Of a stretch of DNA of 64,000 nt, positions 38,124 to 49,945 are shown piece by piece. The stretch's first letter is position 1, and every line of letters starts with the position of its first letter. The translations under genes were made by a program, and so were the position numbers. The DNA is from Prosapia bicincta (lineage: Eukaryota; Arthropoda; Insecta; Hemiptera; Cercopidae). The notes under the pieces are model-generated. The model searched no databases, was not told the origin of the DNA, and saw only the letters and a program-made list of their open reading frames with translations. The DNA is taken from assembly GCA_036971475.1 (NCBI GenBank), contig JBAIZL010000006.1:94583265-94647264 (forward strand). Direction: 5' to 3'.

Positions 38124-39062
38124 GTCGCGTAAAATGGAACGTCTGCTAACTAATACTAAAGTACTTGAAAATTAATACGCTTTAGGTATGTTTCTTGTTA
38201 TTTATTAATGTTCCATATTTCTGAAACAAACAACGCATATACGATACAATTGTAAAAAGTATAGTCACATATAGCATCGAAGTAAGAGAAGGGAACACAT
38301 TGATTACGACCGAGATGTAGTTTTGGAAGCTGGCTGGAAGGTCAAAACTTTAGAGAACTACAAACGACAGAATAAGAGAGATAATAAAAGTGGTGAATAC
38401 AATCAGAGAGGAAATAAAAACAAAACAACTAAAATTTGTATAGACACGTACAAAGGATATAGGAAAGAAAAATACCATAGCTAGTAATAAAATGGAGTGC
38501 TTATGGGAGAAGAAAGAGAGGACGACATAGAATGAGTTGACGAGAAGGCATCGATAAGGAAATACAAGAAAAAATAACTCTCCGAAATGTTATGGACGAA
38601 CAGAAGGGAATTAACTGGAAATCGAAAGACTGCGTAGAACGTTAAGGATAGAAAAATATATACATATTTGTGAAACGTGCTGCTCAGATAACTGGTTGTA
38701 GGGTCTATATACAGTATGTTGTATGTGATAAAGTAGAACACTTAAAAAAACAAGATTAATTGAAATGCATGCAATTTTATACCGTATCGATGGGGAGAGC
38801 TTGACACGATAATTCTAACAGTAAATTATATCAAGCCTTAAAAACCAAAGCGAAGAAGAAATTACCGAGCTCAAAAGACGAGCGGAAGCATTTATCAATC
38901 CATTTAACAAACGGTAGACGAAATTTCGAAAAAGCGTTAAAGCACCTTACAGAGAAAGCCAATGCTGTACAATACTGTATTAAAACTGGAATTCCTTTTT
39001 TTTATGTATTATAAGCGATGTAGAAGTTCTTTCACATATTTCTTCTTTTTGGCATCGAATTT
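38124..39062. other. No gene seen
   Basis: AT-rich with purine-rich stretches (38280-38640). No recognised repeat or domain. Confidence 0.5.
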
Positions 39063-39145
39063 TGAAGTCTAAATTAATTTAAACAATTAAATAAATAATT
39101 ACAAATAAATAAAACCTCTTAAATCACGAACACCTTTTTATTGTG

Positions 39146-39188
39146 TCCTGGTGTACATTTCGATTGCAAAGCAAACATCTTCAGAGGA
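39146..39188 (-). ncRNA. Hammerhead ribozyme-like motif (P6 left)
   Basis: Minus strand: TCCT, CTGAAGA, T, GTTTGC-TTT-GCAATC, GAA, ATGTACAC, C, AGGA. Helix I is TCCT/AGGA, four pairs. Helix III is an ATGTACAT-type word with its closing pair altered. Core bases intact. Confidence 0.6.
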
Positions 39189-39235
39189 AAATACTACGAG
39201 AGTTGTATTCAGAAGAGTTTTAGAGTTATTTTCCT

Positions 39236-39266
39236 GTGAAGATGTTTGCTGTGCAATGGAAACGTA
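39236..39266 (+). ncRNA. Decayed hammerhead-like motif (P6 right)
   Basis: GTGAAGA replaces CTGAAGA (C3 changed). TTGC/GCAA helix II and GAAACGTAAG remain. Probably inactive. Confidence 0.4.
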
Positions 39267-39378
39267 AGTTACATTGAAACATAATTAGAACTTGTTTGTG
39301 GTTTGAGATGTTTTATTTATTTATAATTTAAAATTACATCACAGTTGCTTCAAGTTATTAAATAATTAAATTGTTTAA

Positions 39379-42041
39379 CTGATAAAAGCGTAAAAACAAA
39401 CAAACGTTTGTTTGATAGAGCGCACTTGCTTGTAAGAAGTAAGAGCCAGTAAAAATGTCTTTCTAGAAATACTGATATTATAATTTTTAAAGCAGCAAAA
39501 TAAGTTATTGAAATAATAATACGTTATAACAGTAAATATGAAGTTTAACTCGGAAAGTTAACTGTACGGTATCCAATTTTTACTTCTCTTTCAGGTCATT
39601 CATTAAAATCTTCAGTAAAATCTGGTGGATACTAAATTAATATGAACAATTTGATTTTAAAAATACTATTTGCGGAAGTATTAAAATTATTAATTAAAAA
39701 AAACCTTTTGAAAAAGTATTTTAAAGAAATTATTAATTATTTATTTAGGAACTTTGTGGTTATTGACTTCCAATAAAATGAAATATATTTTAAATCCGTG
39801 CTTTCGTGTATTTATGTCGTTCAATTTTGTACGCCGAACAAATGTGACTGAAAAATCTGAAAGATAACAATAAGGACTACGCTGTAGCTTTTTAGATAAA
39901 GAGTATTTTTAAAAACATTTATATGACTGTAAACTTTTATAACATTAGCCTCTGTTAATTGAAATAGAATTTATTACAATGAAAATAACAATATTTCAAA
40001 ATATAAAACATTTTTTGTGAAGTACATAGATCCATTTAACTAAGTAAATGGGTTTTGTTAACAAAGCCCGTTAAAATTAAAAATAGTAGACGACAAATCT
40101 GGGTTCGCATTATCAAAATGTATACGCTAAAATGTGAATATTTTACGACATTAAAATGTTCAATGTTAATAGAGTTATGAGATTTCTTTAATGCATATTT
40201 CCCATTCACTATTATTGCTATAAGCCATGTTAAGTGTTTTGAACAAGGATTTTATTTCCTACAGCAAACTAAACTAAAAGCAAAACACCAGCAACCGTTG
40301 TGCAATACCATACTCTTCATAGTTGTCCAACATTGCACGATTACAATAAATAATTGGGTCCCACAATTAGCCAGCTCGTGGTGCGTATTGATCTAGGCTG
40401 CCCCTTACACCTGCCACCCGTCGCCCGCCTACTCCGTTCCATTTAAATTAACTGGTTTCGAAACACATTTTCATTTCCGCCCGCACCTTCACTCCCCTTT
40501 GGTAACGCGGGTGTGGAATCAATTTATATTCTTTCTAATGTCTTCCAGTAAAACATTAGTCCATGTGGCGAACGTTTGAATTTGCTGCAACAGATTATCG
40601 AAAGTTCAGATTTATTTTATATATAGAGAGAAATTTTTACTATTTACAAATGAACGACATTAATTGGTCATGCAACTAGTCTCTCAGATTTTTTTATTGT
40701 AGGAAATTCATCACGATTTTCAGGTTGTTTTAAATCAATCCTTGATTTTTCACACTTGAAAATATAACAGTATTAATACTACATTGCACTTACAAATGAT
40801 AAAAACCTTTTCGACTAGTAGAGGGAAGCTTTCAAATATGTTGTTTAAACCAAAGTCCTTTAACAACATTACGGCATAAATTGATTATCCTTTGTTTGTT
40901 ACTGGAACAAAGTGCGTGCAATAATCGGAATATACATCAAAGTGAAGTGTAAAGTATTGTATGCGTCTATGTTAACTGCGCGGCGGTATGAAGTTATCTA
41001 TCATGTCACGTGATAAGGTAAAAAGTATGTACCTCTAATATTTTTTAGCGCAGGCGCGCGCGCGTGTGTGTGTGTTCGAGCACACGTTTGTGTTTCTATA
41101 GTCTATGCATTAACACAAATATAAACGTTTTTTGGGCTTACCGTCAACGATTTTATAAACCAATCCAAGTGAAACATTCGCAATTAATGTTTATTTTGGA
41201 TCGAAACGATAATTTTGATGCAGCCCTTAAGAAACACTTATAAAGATCCCTGATTTTGTTATTGTTAATGTTTAAAATAATTCTCCAAACGTTATTTACA
41301 ATTGTGTTATTAAGCTCTACATTTTTTTTAATTTACAGGGTCCATACAACACAAACAAAATTAAATTAGCAAATAGTATTTAAGTATTTATTAAGTGAAA
41401 TAGTATTATTTCACTGGTTTGTTGATTTGAACAAACAAAAACAACTACAGTTGGGTCAAATAATTCTATGTATGTAGCTTAGACAGTCCCAAAAATTCTG
41501 CAGTGTATCTTGTGCGTATAAAAATTATAATTCAATTGAAACATTGTAATGATAGCACAAAGTTGTAAACACTGCATTTTGGTATAACTATTATTCAAAG
41601 AAGTATTTTTAGAGGAAACAAATATTTATAATTATGAGCTACGTTTTCCTTGTAAAGATCTTGGGTTTGGTAATGTTGTGTTGAACAAAGTATTCACTGG
41701 CTTCTCGTTTGATTAATACTCAATGTAAAACATACATTATTCCTGACGGGCTATTTACACAGTCAAATAGGAACGGTTTAAGAGGAAAGCTTTTGTAAAG
41801 GAACTCGACAATTTTAAATTTAACCTCGGATTTTCAGACGGGAGGGCAACGACCTGGTGTTTTCTCACTTCAGGGCAGCTAAGCAGCGGATAACACTAGT
41901 TCCGACTCGGTCCTAACAAGACTTCCTTCCTCGTCGAAGCGAGACCTCTGTCCTACGTTTTTACTCTGGTTCCACACCTATTCCCAACACCATTCCCTGT
42001 CTAGCCACTTTTCTTTCATCTTCCCCACTTGTAATATATAT
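39379..42041. other. No gene seen; relic near 40070; GC-richer 40340-40560
   Basis: At 40070-40160, GACGACAAATCTGGGTTCGC and following bases loosely match the P5 interior (CAGATCTGGGCATTGTCAAA). 40340-40560 is GC-richer and non-repetitive. GCGCGCGCGTGTGTGTGT near 41058 is a potential Z-DNA tract. Confidence 0.35.
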
Positions 42042-42102
42042 AAAGGACGAGGAAGATACAGAATTTATAGAGTATATATTTATGTGTTTGTGTATATATA
42101 GA

Positions 42103-42153
<51 letters not shown>

Positions 42154-42228
42154 GTATAATATGTATGAAATAAAGGACGAGGAAGATAGCCTACTGAATT
42201 TATAGGTATATATTTATGTGTTTGTGTG

Positions 42229-42274
<46 letters not shown>

Positions 42275-42291
42275 GTGTATGTATTAGTATA

Positions 42292-42332
<41 letters not shown>

Positions 42333-42388
42333 GGTATGAAATAAAGGGCTAGGAAGATACAGAATTTATAGGTATATATTTATGTGTT

Positions 42389-42436
<48 letters not shown>

Positions 42437-42534
42437 GTGTATGTATTAGTATATTCATATATATAATACGTTTTCTTGTTTAATAATTTAAAACAACACA
42501 GGTTATTCAAGTACAAGAATATTTATTATTTTAT

Positions 42535-42579
42535 ATCCAAAGCTTTTCGTTGGCAAACAGTACCAACATCATCAGGAAT
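42535..42579 (-). ncRNA. Hammerhead ribozyme-like motif (P7 left)
   Basis: Minus-strand mirror of the motif at 42702-42746: ATTC, CTGATGA, T, GTTGG hairpin CCAAC, GAA, AAGCTT, T, GGAT. Confidence 0.68.
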
Positions 42580-42701
42580 GAAAATTACAATAATGTAAGC
42601 TATAGGCCTAAATTATAGTAAGGCCTCTAAATAATTATTTAGGCCTCTATTTCTAAATAAACATATGTTTTAGGCCTATAGCTTACATTATTGTCGTTTT
42701 C

Positions 42702-42746
42702 ATTCCTGATGATGTTGGTACTGTTTGCCAACGAAAAGCTTTGGAT
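42702..42746 (+). ncRNA. Hammerhead ribozyme-like motif (P7 right)
   Basis: ATTC 42702-42705 pairs with GGAT 42743-42746 (one G-U). CTGATGA 42706-42712, T, GTTGG/CCAAC helix II, GAA 42733-42735, AAGCTT 42736-42741, U17 at 42742. Core complete. Confidence 0.7.
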
Positions 42747-42782
42747 ATAAAATAATAAATATTCTTGTATTTGAATAACCTG

Positions 42783-42844
42783 TGTTGTTTTAAATTATTA
42801 AACAAGAAAACGTATTTTATATTTATAATATATTAAACGTTTTA

Positions 42845-42924
<80 letters not shown>

Positions 42925-42989
42925 ATATATATAATAAGTATGAAATAAAGGGCTAGGAAGATACAGAATTTATAGAGTACATATTTATG

Positions 42990-43080
<91 letters not shown>

Positions 43081-43142
43081 GAAAAGGAAATCATATACCT
43101 TTCAGTGTAGATGAAAGGAAAAAATTAATTTTAGATCACATT
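42783..43142. repeat. Source-like copy of block duplicated at 44395
   Basis: From TGTTGTTTTAAATTATTAAA to TTTTAGATCACATT this block is matched, outside the (AT)n runs, by 44395-44640 with essentially no differences by eye. Confidence 0.85.
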
Positions 43143-43789
43143 TTGTGAATAACGACCATGTGACCTAATATCAGTAACAAATCGATATTTGTATTATAAT
43201 AAAATCTTCCTCGTCTTAATGGTTCGCAATATAAATCGATTGCATCTTGAAATATTAAAAAAAAAAACTTTGTTCTGAGCGTTATTAAAGTAAATTCCAA
43301 TATTGTTTTATCTACCATGCGCGGAAACTCATTTTCTTTCTAATTTCTTGACCTCACTATCATTACGGAAAAGGAGTTTCTTGTTCCTTCAGTTCCATAG
43401 TCTTCTACCCCTATAACCTAGTTTTCTAACCTCTCACTGTTATCGCGATAGAAGCCAGATATACTTCACGTAACTACTCAACTCCCGCGGTACCAACGAC
43501 CGACCTCTTTTACAATATCCGTCATTAACATATTTTGTAGAATATGGTGTAATATATAGATACCTCTCTAACAATCCCGGTAGGAAGCAGGCGTATCTTA
43601 TTACGCGACTAGGACAATGGTTTCACCTTACATTACTTTCTTACTCTCAAACCAAAACAAAATACCAAATACCATACCACCTAATAGCATTTTCCTACCT
43701 TAATTCATTGAAATATACCCAAGATTTCATAATCGATAATGGACAAATATACTATTAAACAAATACTGTAATATAAAGGAAAAATTAAG
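43143..43789. other. No gene seen
   Basis: Unique-looking AT-rich DNA with a GC-richer patch near 43440-43510. Confidence 0.5.
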
Positions 43790-44054
43790 TCGATTCTAAG
43801 TCGATATTCAGGTCAACAAAGAAAATTTTCATTTTAGCTACTTGTTAATAAATAATTACATTTAATAAAAATTTGTGTTTAGATATGACAGATTCACAAT
43901 AAAGAAAAAAAAATTAATTCATTAAATTTTTTTAATGGATTAATATTTGAAAAAAAACTTTATTAACATCCAGTGTCATCCACTACAAGTTTAAAAAATG
44001 TATTTGAACGTAAGTGGATTAATAGAAAGTATTTTATTACAATTGGAAATTTGA

Positions 44055-44117
<63 letters not shown>

Positions 44118-44146
44118 GGTTAGTTTTGGTTGGTAAAGATTATTTA

Positions 44147-44451
44147 GATTTTTTGGACTAGGAGACTGACAGTCTTACCTTGGTAAGAGTCCACTCTGTA
44201 GTCTTGAAATAGTAACACATAAAGGCACTTAAACAATGATATATTTCAACCACACAGTGGTCTTTATCAATCGAAGAGAAAACACTAAAAGAAATATGAG
44301 AGAATGAAATAAAATAATTGTAATCACAATTATTTTACAATTATTTATTACAATTACAATTGTAACAATTATGTAATTACTTGATTTTAAATAATGTTGT
44401 TTTAAATTATTAAACAAGAAAACGTATTTTATATTTATAATATATTAAACG

Positions 44452-44494
<43 letters not shown>

Positions 44495-44534
44495 AGTATG
44501 AAATAAAGGGCTAGGAAGATACAGAATTTATAGA

Positions 44535-44578
<44 letters not shown>

Positions 44579-44846
44579 GAAAAGGAAATCATATACCTTT
44601 CAGTGTAGATGAAAGGAAAAAATTAATTTTAGATCACATTATTGTACTTGATATTATTGTAATTACAATGATTACAATTATTTTATTTCATTCTCTCATA
44701 TTTCTTTTTGTGTTTTCTCTTCGATTTATAAAGACCACTGTGTGGTTGAAATATATCATTGTTTAAGTGCCTTAATGTGTTACTATTTCAAGACTACAGA
44801 GTGGACTCTTACCAAGGTAAGTCTGTCAGTCTTCTTGTCCAAAAAA

Positions 44847-44849
<3 letters not shown>
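44147..44849. mobile_element. P8: palindromic element, loop invaded by a duplicated block
   Basis: Left arm 44147 to ~44340 and right arm ~44655 to 44849 share AGATTTTTTGGAC, GACTGACAGTCTTACCTTGG and TTAAACAATGATATATTTCA with their inverses. Motifs: minus about 44238-44270 and plus 44725-44757, with GACCAC-TGT-GTGGTT helix II, GAA, ATATAT, C. The core boxes are TTGATAA and TTTATAA, so catalytic bases are lost. The interior holds the 44395-44640 block copied from 42783-43142. Confidence 0.7.
44395..44640. repeat. Duplicated block inside P8
   Basis: Near-identical copy of 42783-43142 except for shorter (AT)n runs. No target-site duplication is evident at its edges. Confidence 0.85.
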
Positions 44850-44904
<55 letters not shown>

Positions 44905-44932
44905 GTAGTGTGAACTAATAGAAGGAATATAA

Positions 44933-45797
44933 AAGCTACCTTACCCATGAGAATGTGCAACAGCTAATATTTTTTTTCAAACCAGGGGACTTTGATAATA
45001 TCCACTTAGTTTTATCCATTCCAAATGCTCAAATCCATTGCCTTTTAAACTTAATCACACACAATATAATATTTTAAAAAAAATCATTCTGCCTTTTATT
45101 TTACCTATAGTACGATAACAAGTAAATATATTTTATATTATAATTATCTTTTCAACTAAATATTTTTAAAAGGAATAGCAATGAAATTAATGTTTTATTA
45201 AAAGACTGTAAGTTGTGTTTATAGTACTGTTCTCCTGTAAAAGCTCTACCTGCATCTCTTTGTATAAATTCAGTCCCCAAGTGCATTACGCTCAAAGCAG
45301 AACGGAAATTCTATAAAGGCGGAAAGAACAAAAGGAGATAAAAATATGCTTTTATCTGTGGAAAACACCTCTTCAAAAGGGGATAAAGGTACGTTCTAAA
45401 TATTCATTCCTATTCAAACGGGGCATTTTTATGCAAAAAAGATAAATTAACATGAAAAGCTGTGACAATTTTTGCAATCAAATTACTTCGGAATAGTTTT
45501 CAGCAGACGGAAAACAAACTGAATTAATCCTAAGTGGATCGAAGGCGCTTTCAAAAGCTGATTTGCATTTGTGATTCGTGTGTGGAGGTAGAACGTTACA
45601 ACTAATCGCCATTTCGATGTTAATGATCCGATGTTCTGTGACGCGTTGTTCTCGAATTGCCGCCTTGGCTTTACGCAAACATGGTGTCTGTTGGAGCCAC
45701 TTTACAACGATATTAAGAGAAAACCTTTTGTTTTGAATACCCCTCTGCCTGCTTTCAGTGAGTCATTTTCTCATGATTTTAAATATCGTTAATATAA
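44933..45797. other. No gene seen
   Basis: AT-rich, with a GC-richer stretch at 45530-45690; no recognised frame. Confidence 0.5.
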
Positions 45798-46100
45798 AGT
45801 GCGGACCGCGTACGTAACCTAGCACTTTGCTTTCAGCGATTTCTCATGTACTACCACTTCTGAAAACATATTCAGAATGTTCTATGCATCAACAGTTTCT
45901 GCACCAGATATGTCTACACATATTTCAAGATTGTCTCTTTTTTTATACCGAAGCTAATTTATCATCTTATTTATCTAATATCGACTTTCGGTGTTTTCAC
46001 AGTCCTTATCATGTTTGTAGGAAAGTATTTATACTGACTCTCTACATCCGTCTCGCCTAATGCGATGTCTCAAAGCCAAGTGCACGGTTATGTGGTGGCG
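45798..46100 (+). mobile_element. MITE family M, copy M1
   Basis: Left end AGTGCGGACCGCGTACGTAA, right end TCTCAAAGCCAAGTGCACGG then TTATGTGGTGGCGCAT. Interior words TCATGTACTACCACTTCTGA and GTAGGAAAGTATTTATACTG are shared with M2 and M3. Terminal inverted repeats of about 40 bp with no coding capacity; right tip degenerate. Confidence 0.75.
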
Positions 46101-46354
46101 CATCGTTAAAACAAAAAATGTTTAAAAATAATTATCTTTTAACTTGAAATATAATTTGTGTTTGAATTAATGTAATATATATGTCGATGTTGTCGTTTGT
46201 ACGTCTCCATATACAACAGCAATAAAAAGGATGGATATTTTCTAAAATATATGCTAAAAAAATCATGCTAACTATATATATAAACTATAATATGTATTCT
46301 TGTGTATTAATAAAGAAATAAAACAATTTACAAATACAATAATAATTTATATAT

Positions 46355-46433
<79 letters not shown>

Positions 46434-46898
46434 TATACACACACATACATTATACATACTCAGACTATCTGTATATTAAGTCAAAAACAATATGTCCTTT
46501 AATAATTATTACATAAAAACTTCAAACCACAAATATATTTTTTTAACCTTAGTACATCTCAATTTTTCAAGTAACCATCCGCAGAAGCATAACACCCAAG
46601 ACTAATTTTGTTCTTGAAATTTGCTAAAAATGTGCGAGGTATAACAATAACAGCAACGGCTAGCCTCACTATATTGGGTTCGAAAATTATAAGCTACAAA
46701 TTCTCCGGTCTACAACACTCCGGTGACCTTGAAAACAATTCGCAGAAACTCTATATAACGGGTCAGCGTTAAAACGGGGAAGAGTCAAGCAAGCTATTAA
46801 CTGTATTAATTTAAACCAACAAGTCCTGTTATTGACTATACTATCCTATCCTCAGCGTCCTGAATATCAATTACTGGAAAGAGGTCACCATATCTATT
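46101..46898. other. No gene seen; (AT)n at 46361-46425
   Basis: Dinucleotide run followed by ACACACATATACACACACAT, otherwise AT-rich unique sequence. Confidence 0.6.
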
Positions 46899-47337
46899 CA
46901 ATTCCTTCTATTAGTTCTCACTCTCCTTACATAGGTCTATATCTTGTTCAAATTTTCAATCGGTTATTCACCATTTATTCATCCATTCAAGTTATATACA
47001 TTATTTTTTAACTTGTAGTGAATGACACGAGTTAACAGTTTTTTTTTTGAAATAATTCATTATTAAATTTAATAAATTAATTTTAGTTTTATATGAGAAG
47101 AAAAATATTTTACAAAAGGGGCAAGGTATGCAATGTTATCATTTCGTTCCATTTGGCTTGAAATGAGTGATAACATGATTTAATAAAACAGCTGATTTTA
47201 TGTTATAAGTTACGTTGTAGAATAGAAGTTTAACGCATAGGTTATGTTACTTTATTAATGTTAATTGTAATTGTTTGGTAAAAAATAACTAAAATAATTT
47301 TTTCTTTGTTGGCCTAAGTAGGAATTGAACTTTGATT
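46899..47337 (-). repeat. R-family dispersed repeat, near full length
   Basis: CAATTCCTTCTATTAGTTCT start, TAAAACAGCTGATTTTATG centre, TTGGCCTAAGTAGGAATTGA end, in reverse-complement order relative to the copy at 19738. It retains an unexpanded TTACATAGGTCTATATCTTG in place of the microsatellite, so it shows the ancestral state. Confidence 0.8.
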
Positions 47338-48404
47338 ATATTGCAGTACTTGTTTTATTTCATATCATGTGTAAAAACTTATCCACGCAAGAACACTTTA
47401 CACATTACATTTCTCCAAAATGTCCACGACCTTAAATGTTCCGGGTATTGTTCATTCCATCCTGAATACGTATCTTACACTTCTCAACGTCGTCTTGATA
47501 TAGTGCATGACATTAATCTAATAAAGGCGTTACACACGGCGTAACTGAAATATAGATAATCTGTGAGACGTCGTATGTCGGCAATATATTGTCATCTTGT
47601 GACATTTTATACATAAATGTAACAGATTCAATTTGGAATTGATGATCAGAAACATTTTGTGAAGAATCGGTTTTTGGAAGGAGAAAAACGCGTTTCCATA
47701 TTTAACGCGCCAGACAAATGGCAATAGATTTAACGTGCCGAGCTTGTACGATCCAGTCACGGTCTAAAGGGCCCTTAACAATGAGGGCTTTGTTGTTTCA
47801 CCTTAGGATAACGTTCGAGTGTTAATAGTGCACTGGCACGCAAATGTAACACGTAAAGAATTTGTGACCACCTTCGTGTAAGACAAATTCATTAGTACAA
47901 TAAGACTTGCTTTGTACGGTGTCCTTTTTCACTTCAAATTGACCTCTGCATGACTGACTTTGTTATTCATTGGACCATTGCTTTTTGTTCTGTCGTCCAT
48001 TACAATAAAAATAGGCTTCTTTAAGGACAGATGTTTAACTTTTGTTTTAAGTTTGTTTAATTAGTTTGACTCGAGTCCGTATGTTATCCAAGTTCATAGA
48101 GTAAAGATTTTCAATCTTTCTATTAGTTCACACTCTCTCTTTATATGTCTTGTTCAAATATGTTGCCCCGAGGATTAAAATCATCAATCTTTTAAGACAC
48201 AATTTTTTATAGAGTTTGCCCAATTCGTTTTTGTTTTTTCATAAATAACCAATATTAGAATATAAAATTAATTTGAACTTTTCGGTTAGTTTAGTTAAAG
48301 TAATTTAAATAATATACAACTCTTTATATTCAATCGGTTAATTTGTCTAGAATAAAGTGTTTTATAAAAAATATAATTACAAATTAAACAACAAATCACT
48401 TATT
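47338..48404. other. No gene seen; short R fragment near 48108-48170
   Basis: TTCTATTAGTTCACACTCTC and TTGTTCAAATATG mark the first ~60 bp of an inverted R copy. Otherwise nothing. Confidence 0.45.
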
Positions 48405-48725
48405 AATAATATTCGATCTAGCTCGGGCGTTAAGGTTACTATTACGTTTTATAAATATTATAGGTCCATAAAAGTTATATATTTGTAGTTATCATATGTT
48501 GTTCAATGGAAATATATTAGTAGCCGTGGTTGTAAAATTGGCAATGTCCAGATCAGGTTCTTACTTGGTTAAAATATTATAGGTTATGTACAATTAAGTT
48601 TCGATTACTTAGCATCACTGAAGCTGATGACATAATGTCATTGAAACTCGTATGATATTAAGGTTCTTATAATTGTGAGTTGTAGCCTATTTATTCTTTT
48701 GTTTGTAACAAAAAGCTTGCTCTAT
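48405..48725. mobile_element. Single-arm relative of P5 with hammerhead-like motif
   Basis: 48490-48600 (ATATTAGTAGCCGTGGTTGT, GGCAATGTCCAGATC, TATTATAGGTTATG) matches the P5 interior at about 19215-19335. TAATATTCGATCTAGCTCGG near 48408 matches the asymmetric left end of P5. The end after the motif (TTATAATTGTGAGTTGTAGC) also matches P5. Most of the left arm is deleted. Confidence 0.65.
48614..48656 (+). ncRNA. Hammerhead-like motif, A9 altered
   Basis: ATCA 48614-48617 pairs with TGAT 48653-48656. CTGAAGC (A9 is C), T, GATGAC-ATAAT-GTCATT helix II, GAA, ACTCGT, A17. Structure kept, one core base changed. Confidence 0.5.
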
Positions 48726-48771
48726 AGTAGATTATTCACAATTTTAGTAACCTAATAATATTTTATCAATT

Positions 48772-48774
48772 TCC

Positions 48775-48871
<97 letters not shown>

Positions 48872-48893
48872 GTGTGTGTGTGTGTGTAGTACT
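48772..48893. repeat. (TC)n, (AT)n, (GT)n compound microsatellite
   Basis: Three successive dinucleotide runs, just upstream of an inverted R copy. Confidence 0.95.
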
Positions 48894-48909
48894 AATTTAC
48901 AGACGTTGA

Positions 48910-49240
48910 TAAAACAATTTTCATTTATACATTCAAGTTGAAATACATTTTTTTAAACTTGCAGTTGATGGCATTGAGGTTACCAAGGTTTTTCAAATTA
49001 AGTAATAAATTAATAATGAATTAATTTTAGTTTTATATGGGAGAAAAACAAACAAAAGGTGGCAAGGTGTGCAATATAATTCGTACATTATGGTTTAAAA
49101 TAAGTAATTTCATAAAACAGCTGTTTCAATGCATAGGTTATGTTACTTTGTACAATTGTAATTATTTGATGAAAAAATAACTAGAAATGAATTTTTCTTT
49201 GTTGACCTAAGTAGGAATTTACTTGAAAACATTTTTATGT
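48910..49240 (-). repeat. R-family dispersed repeat, inverted
   Basis: ATTTTCATTTATACATTCAA, AAACAGCTGTTTCAATGC and GTTGACCTAAGTAGGAATTT in R order. The tip is replaced by the microsatellite at 48772-48893. Confidence 0.7.
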
Positions 49241-49789
49241 TACGCGTTAAGATAGAAGGCGGGTGACAAAATGTGATCACCGACCCTAATTTACGTGTGT
49301 AAATTATAAATTATTAACCTTTTATGCCGTCTAATACTTTAACTAGATAAAGCATTTGTTTTACTAAACGTTCAGACTTCGATCCCAGTCAGCTCCAGAA
49401 ATTTTCAGTGTATTTCGTTCAGCCTCAACCTGACAAAGCCTTGTGAAAATGACTCCCTAGGACAATAATGGGCAGTTAAAGCAAACAACGGCTGGCCACT
49501 TTGGCGTGTGGCGCAAATGGGGCATTACCGCCCGTGGATACGGTGTGACACAAATAAGGTAGCTCTAACCTAAGTCTTTGCATCCGTGCGGGTAAAGATA
49601 CAGAAATACATAACAGTTGTATTCAACCGTTACCTCTATTAGATTATAATTAACTTTAAAAACAAATAGATTTATTGTTCAGCAGGATTATGATTCAGGA
49701 AGAGAAAATTCATTCAGGTATATAACTATTTATGTAATAAGTTCAACTAGTTTTAAAAATTCTGAAACATACTCTATCTCACAACTACT
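49241..49789. other. No gene seen
   Basis: A GC-richer stretch at 49370-49560 without repeat structure or recognised frame. Confidence 0.45.
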
Positions 49790-49945
49790 TTTGTAATAGA
49801 GGTTACAAACTACAATAGTTTGTTGTAGTAACACTCACTGATGATGATGACTTTGTCATTGAAACTCGTATGAGTCAATAAATGATTAATTTGTGAGTTT
49901 TGTGTACGTTTTTATTTGTTTTAACATAACTTCACAAGCTAAGCT
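49790..49945 (+). mobile_element. Single-arm element with intact hammerhead motif
   Basis: GTTACAAACTACAA and TTTGTTGTAGTAAC around 49800-49832 are the remains of the palindrome centre; the left arm is otherwise deleted. The right arm continues TAATTTGTGAGTTTTGTGTA to CTTCACAAGCTAAGCTCAAA, as in P9 and P11. Confidence 0.65.
49833..49875 (+). ncRNA. Hammerhead ribozyme-like motif
   Basis: ACTCA 49833-49837 pairs with TGAGT 49871-49875, five Watson-Crick pairs. CTGATGA 49838-49844, T, GATGAC-TTT-GTCATT helix II, GAA 49861-49863, ACTCGT (central pair weak, ACGCGT in relatives), A17 at 49870. Core bases intact. Confidence 0.65.

Larger units (their letters stand above)
39063..39378. mobile_element. 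P6: palindromic element with paired hammerhead motifs
   Basis: Outer parts AATAAATAAAACCTCTTAAA and GAGATGTTTTATTTATTTAT are inverted partners, as are the inner GCAAAGCAAACATCTTCAG and its right-arm counterpart. Motifs diverge from the centre. P10 and the 13490 fragment share the outer sequence. Arms are moderately diverged. Confidence 0.7.
42465..42816. mobile_element. P7: palindromic element with paired hammerhead motifs
   Basis: AATACGTTTTCTTGTTTAAT at 42465 and its inverse ending at 42816 bound arms of about 148 bp around a ~55-bp AT-rich centre. Each arm holds a hammerhead motif of the AAGCTT class, the same class as P1, P12 and P14. Few mismatches between arms. (AT)n runs flank it. Confidence 0.8.
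42042..43080. repeat. (AT)n ladder of ~60-bp units interrupted by P7
   Basis: A unit containing AAATAAAGGRCKAGGAAGAT (R = A/G, K = G/T) and ACAGAATTTATAG recurs at about 42042, 42165, 42335, 42940 and again at 44505, each separated by (AT)n runs and often TAATGTGTATGTATTAGTAT. This is a higher-order repeat of unique unit plus microsatellite. P7 lies within it. Confidence 0.85.
43790..44932 (+). repeat. R-family copy split by P8
   Basis: The R body runs 43790-44055 (GTCAACAAAGAAAATTTTCA, CATCCACTACAAGTTTAAAA). The R end GTGTGAACTAATAGAAGGAA lies at 44907-44926. Between them are (AT)n runs (about 44060-44115 and 44853-44901) and palindrome P8, so P8 interrupts the microsatellite portion of this copy. 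Confidence 0.7.

Noticed and set aside
34628..38149. 1173-codon open frame and its overlapping companions
   Set aside because: Three overlapping plus-strand frames are all open because the 31-bp unit lacks stops; translation is a monotonous 31-residue repeat. No start context, splice or domain evidence.
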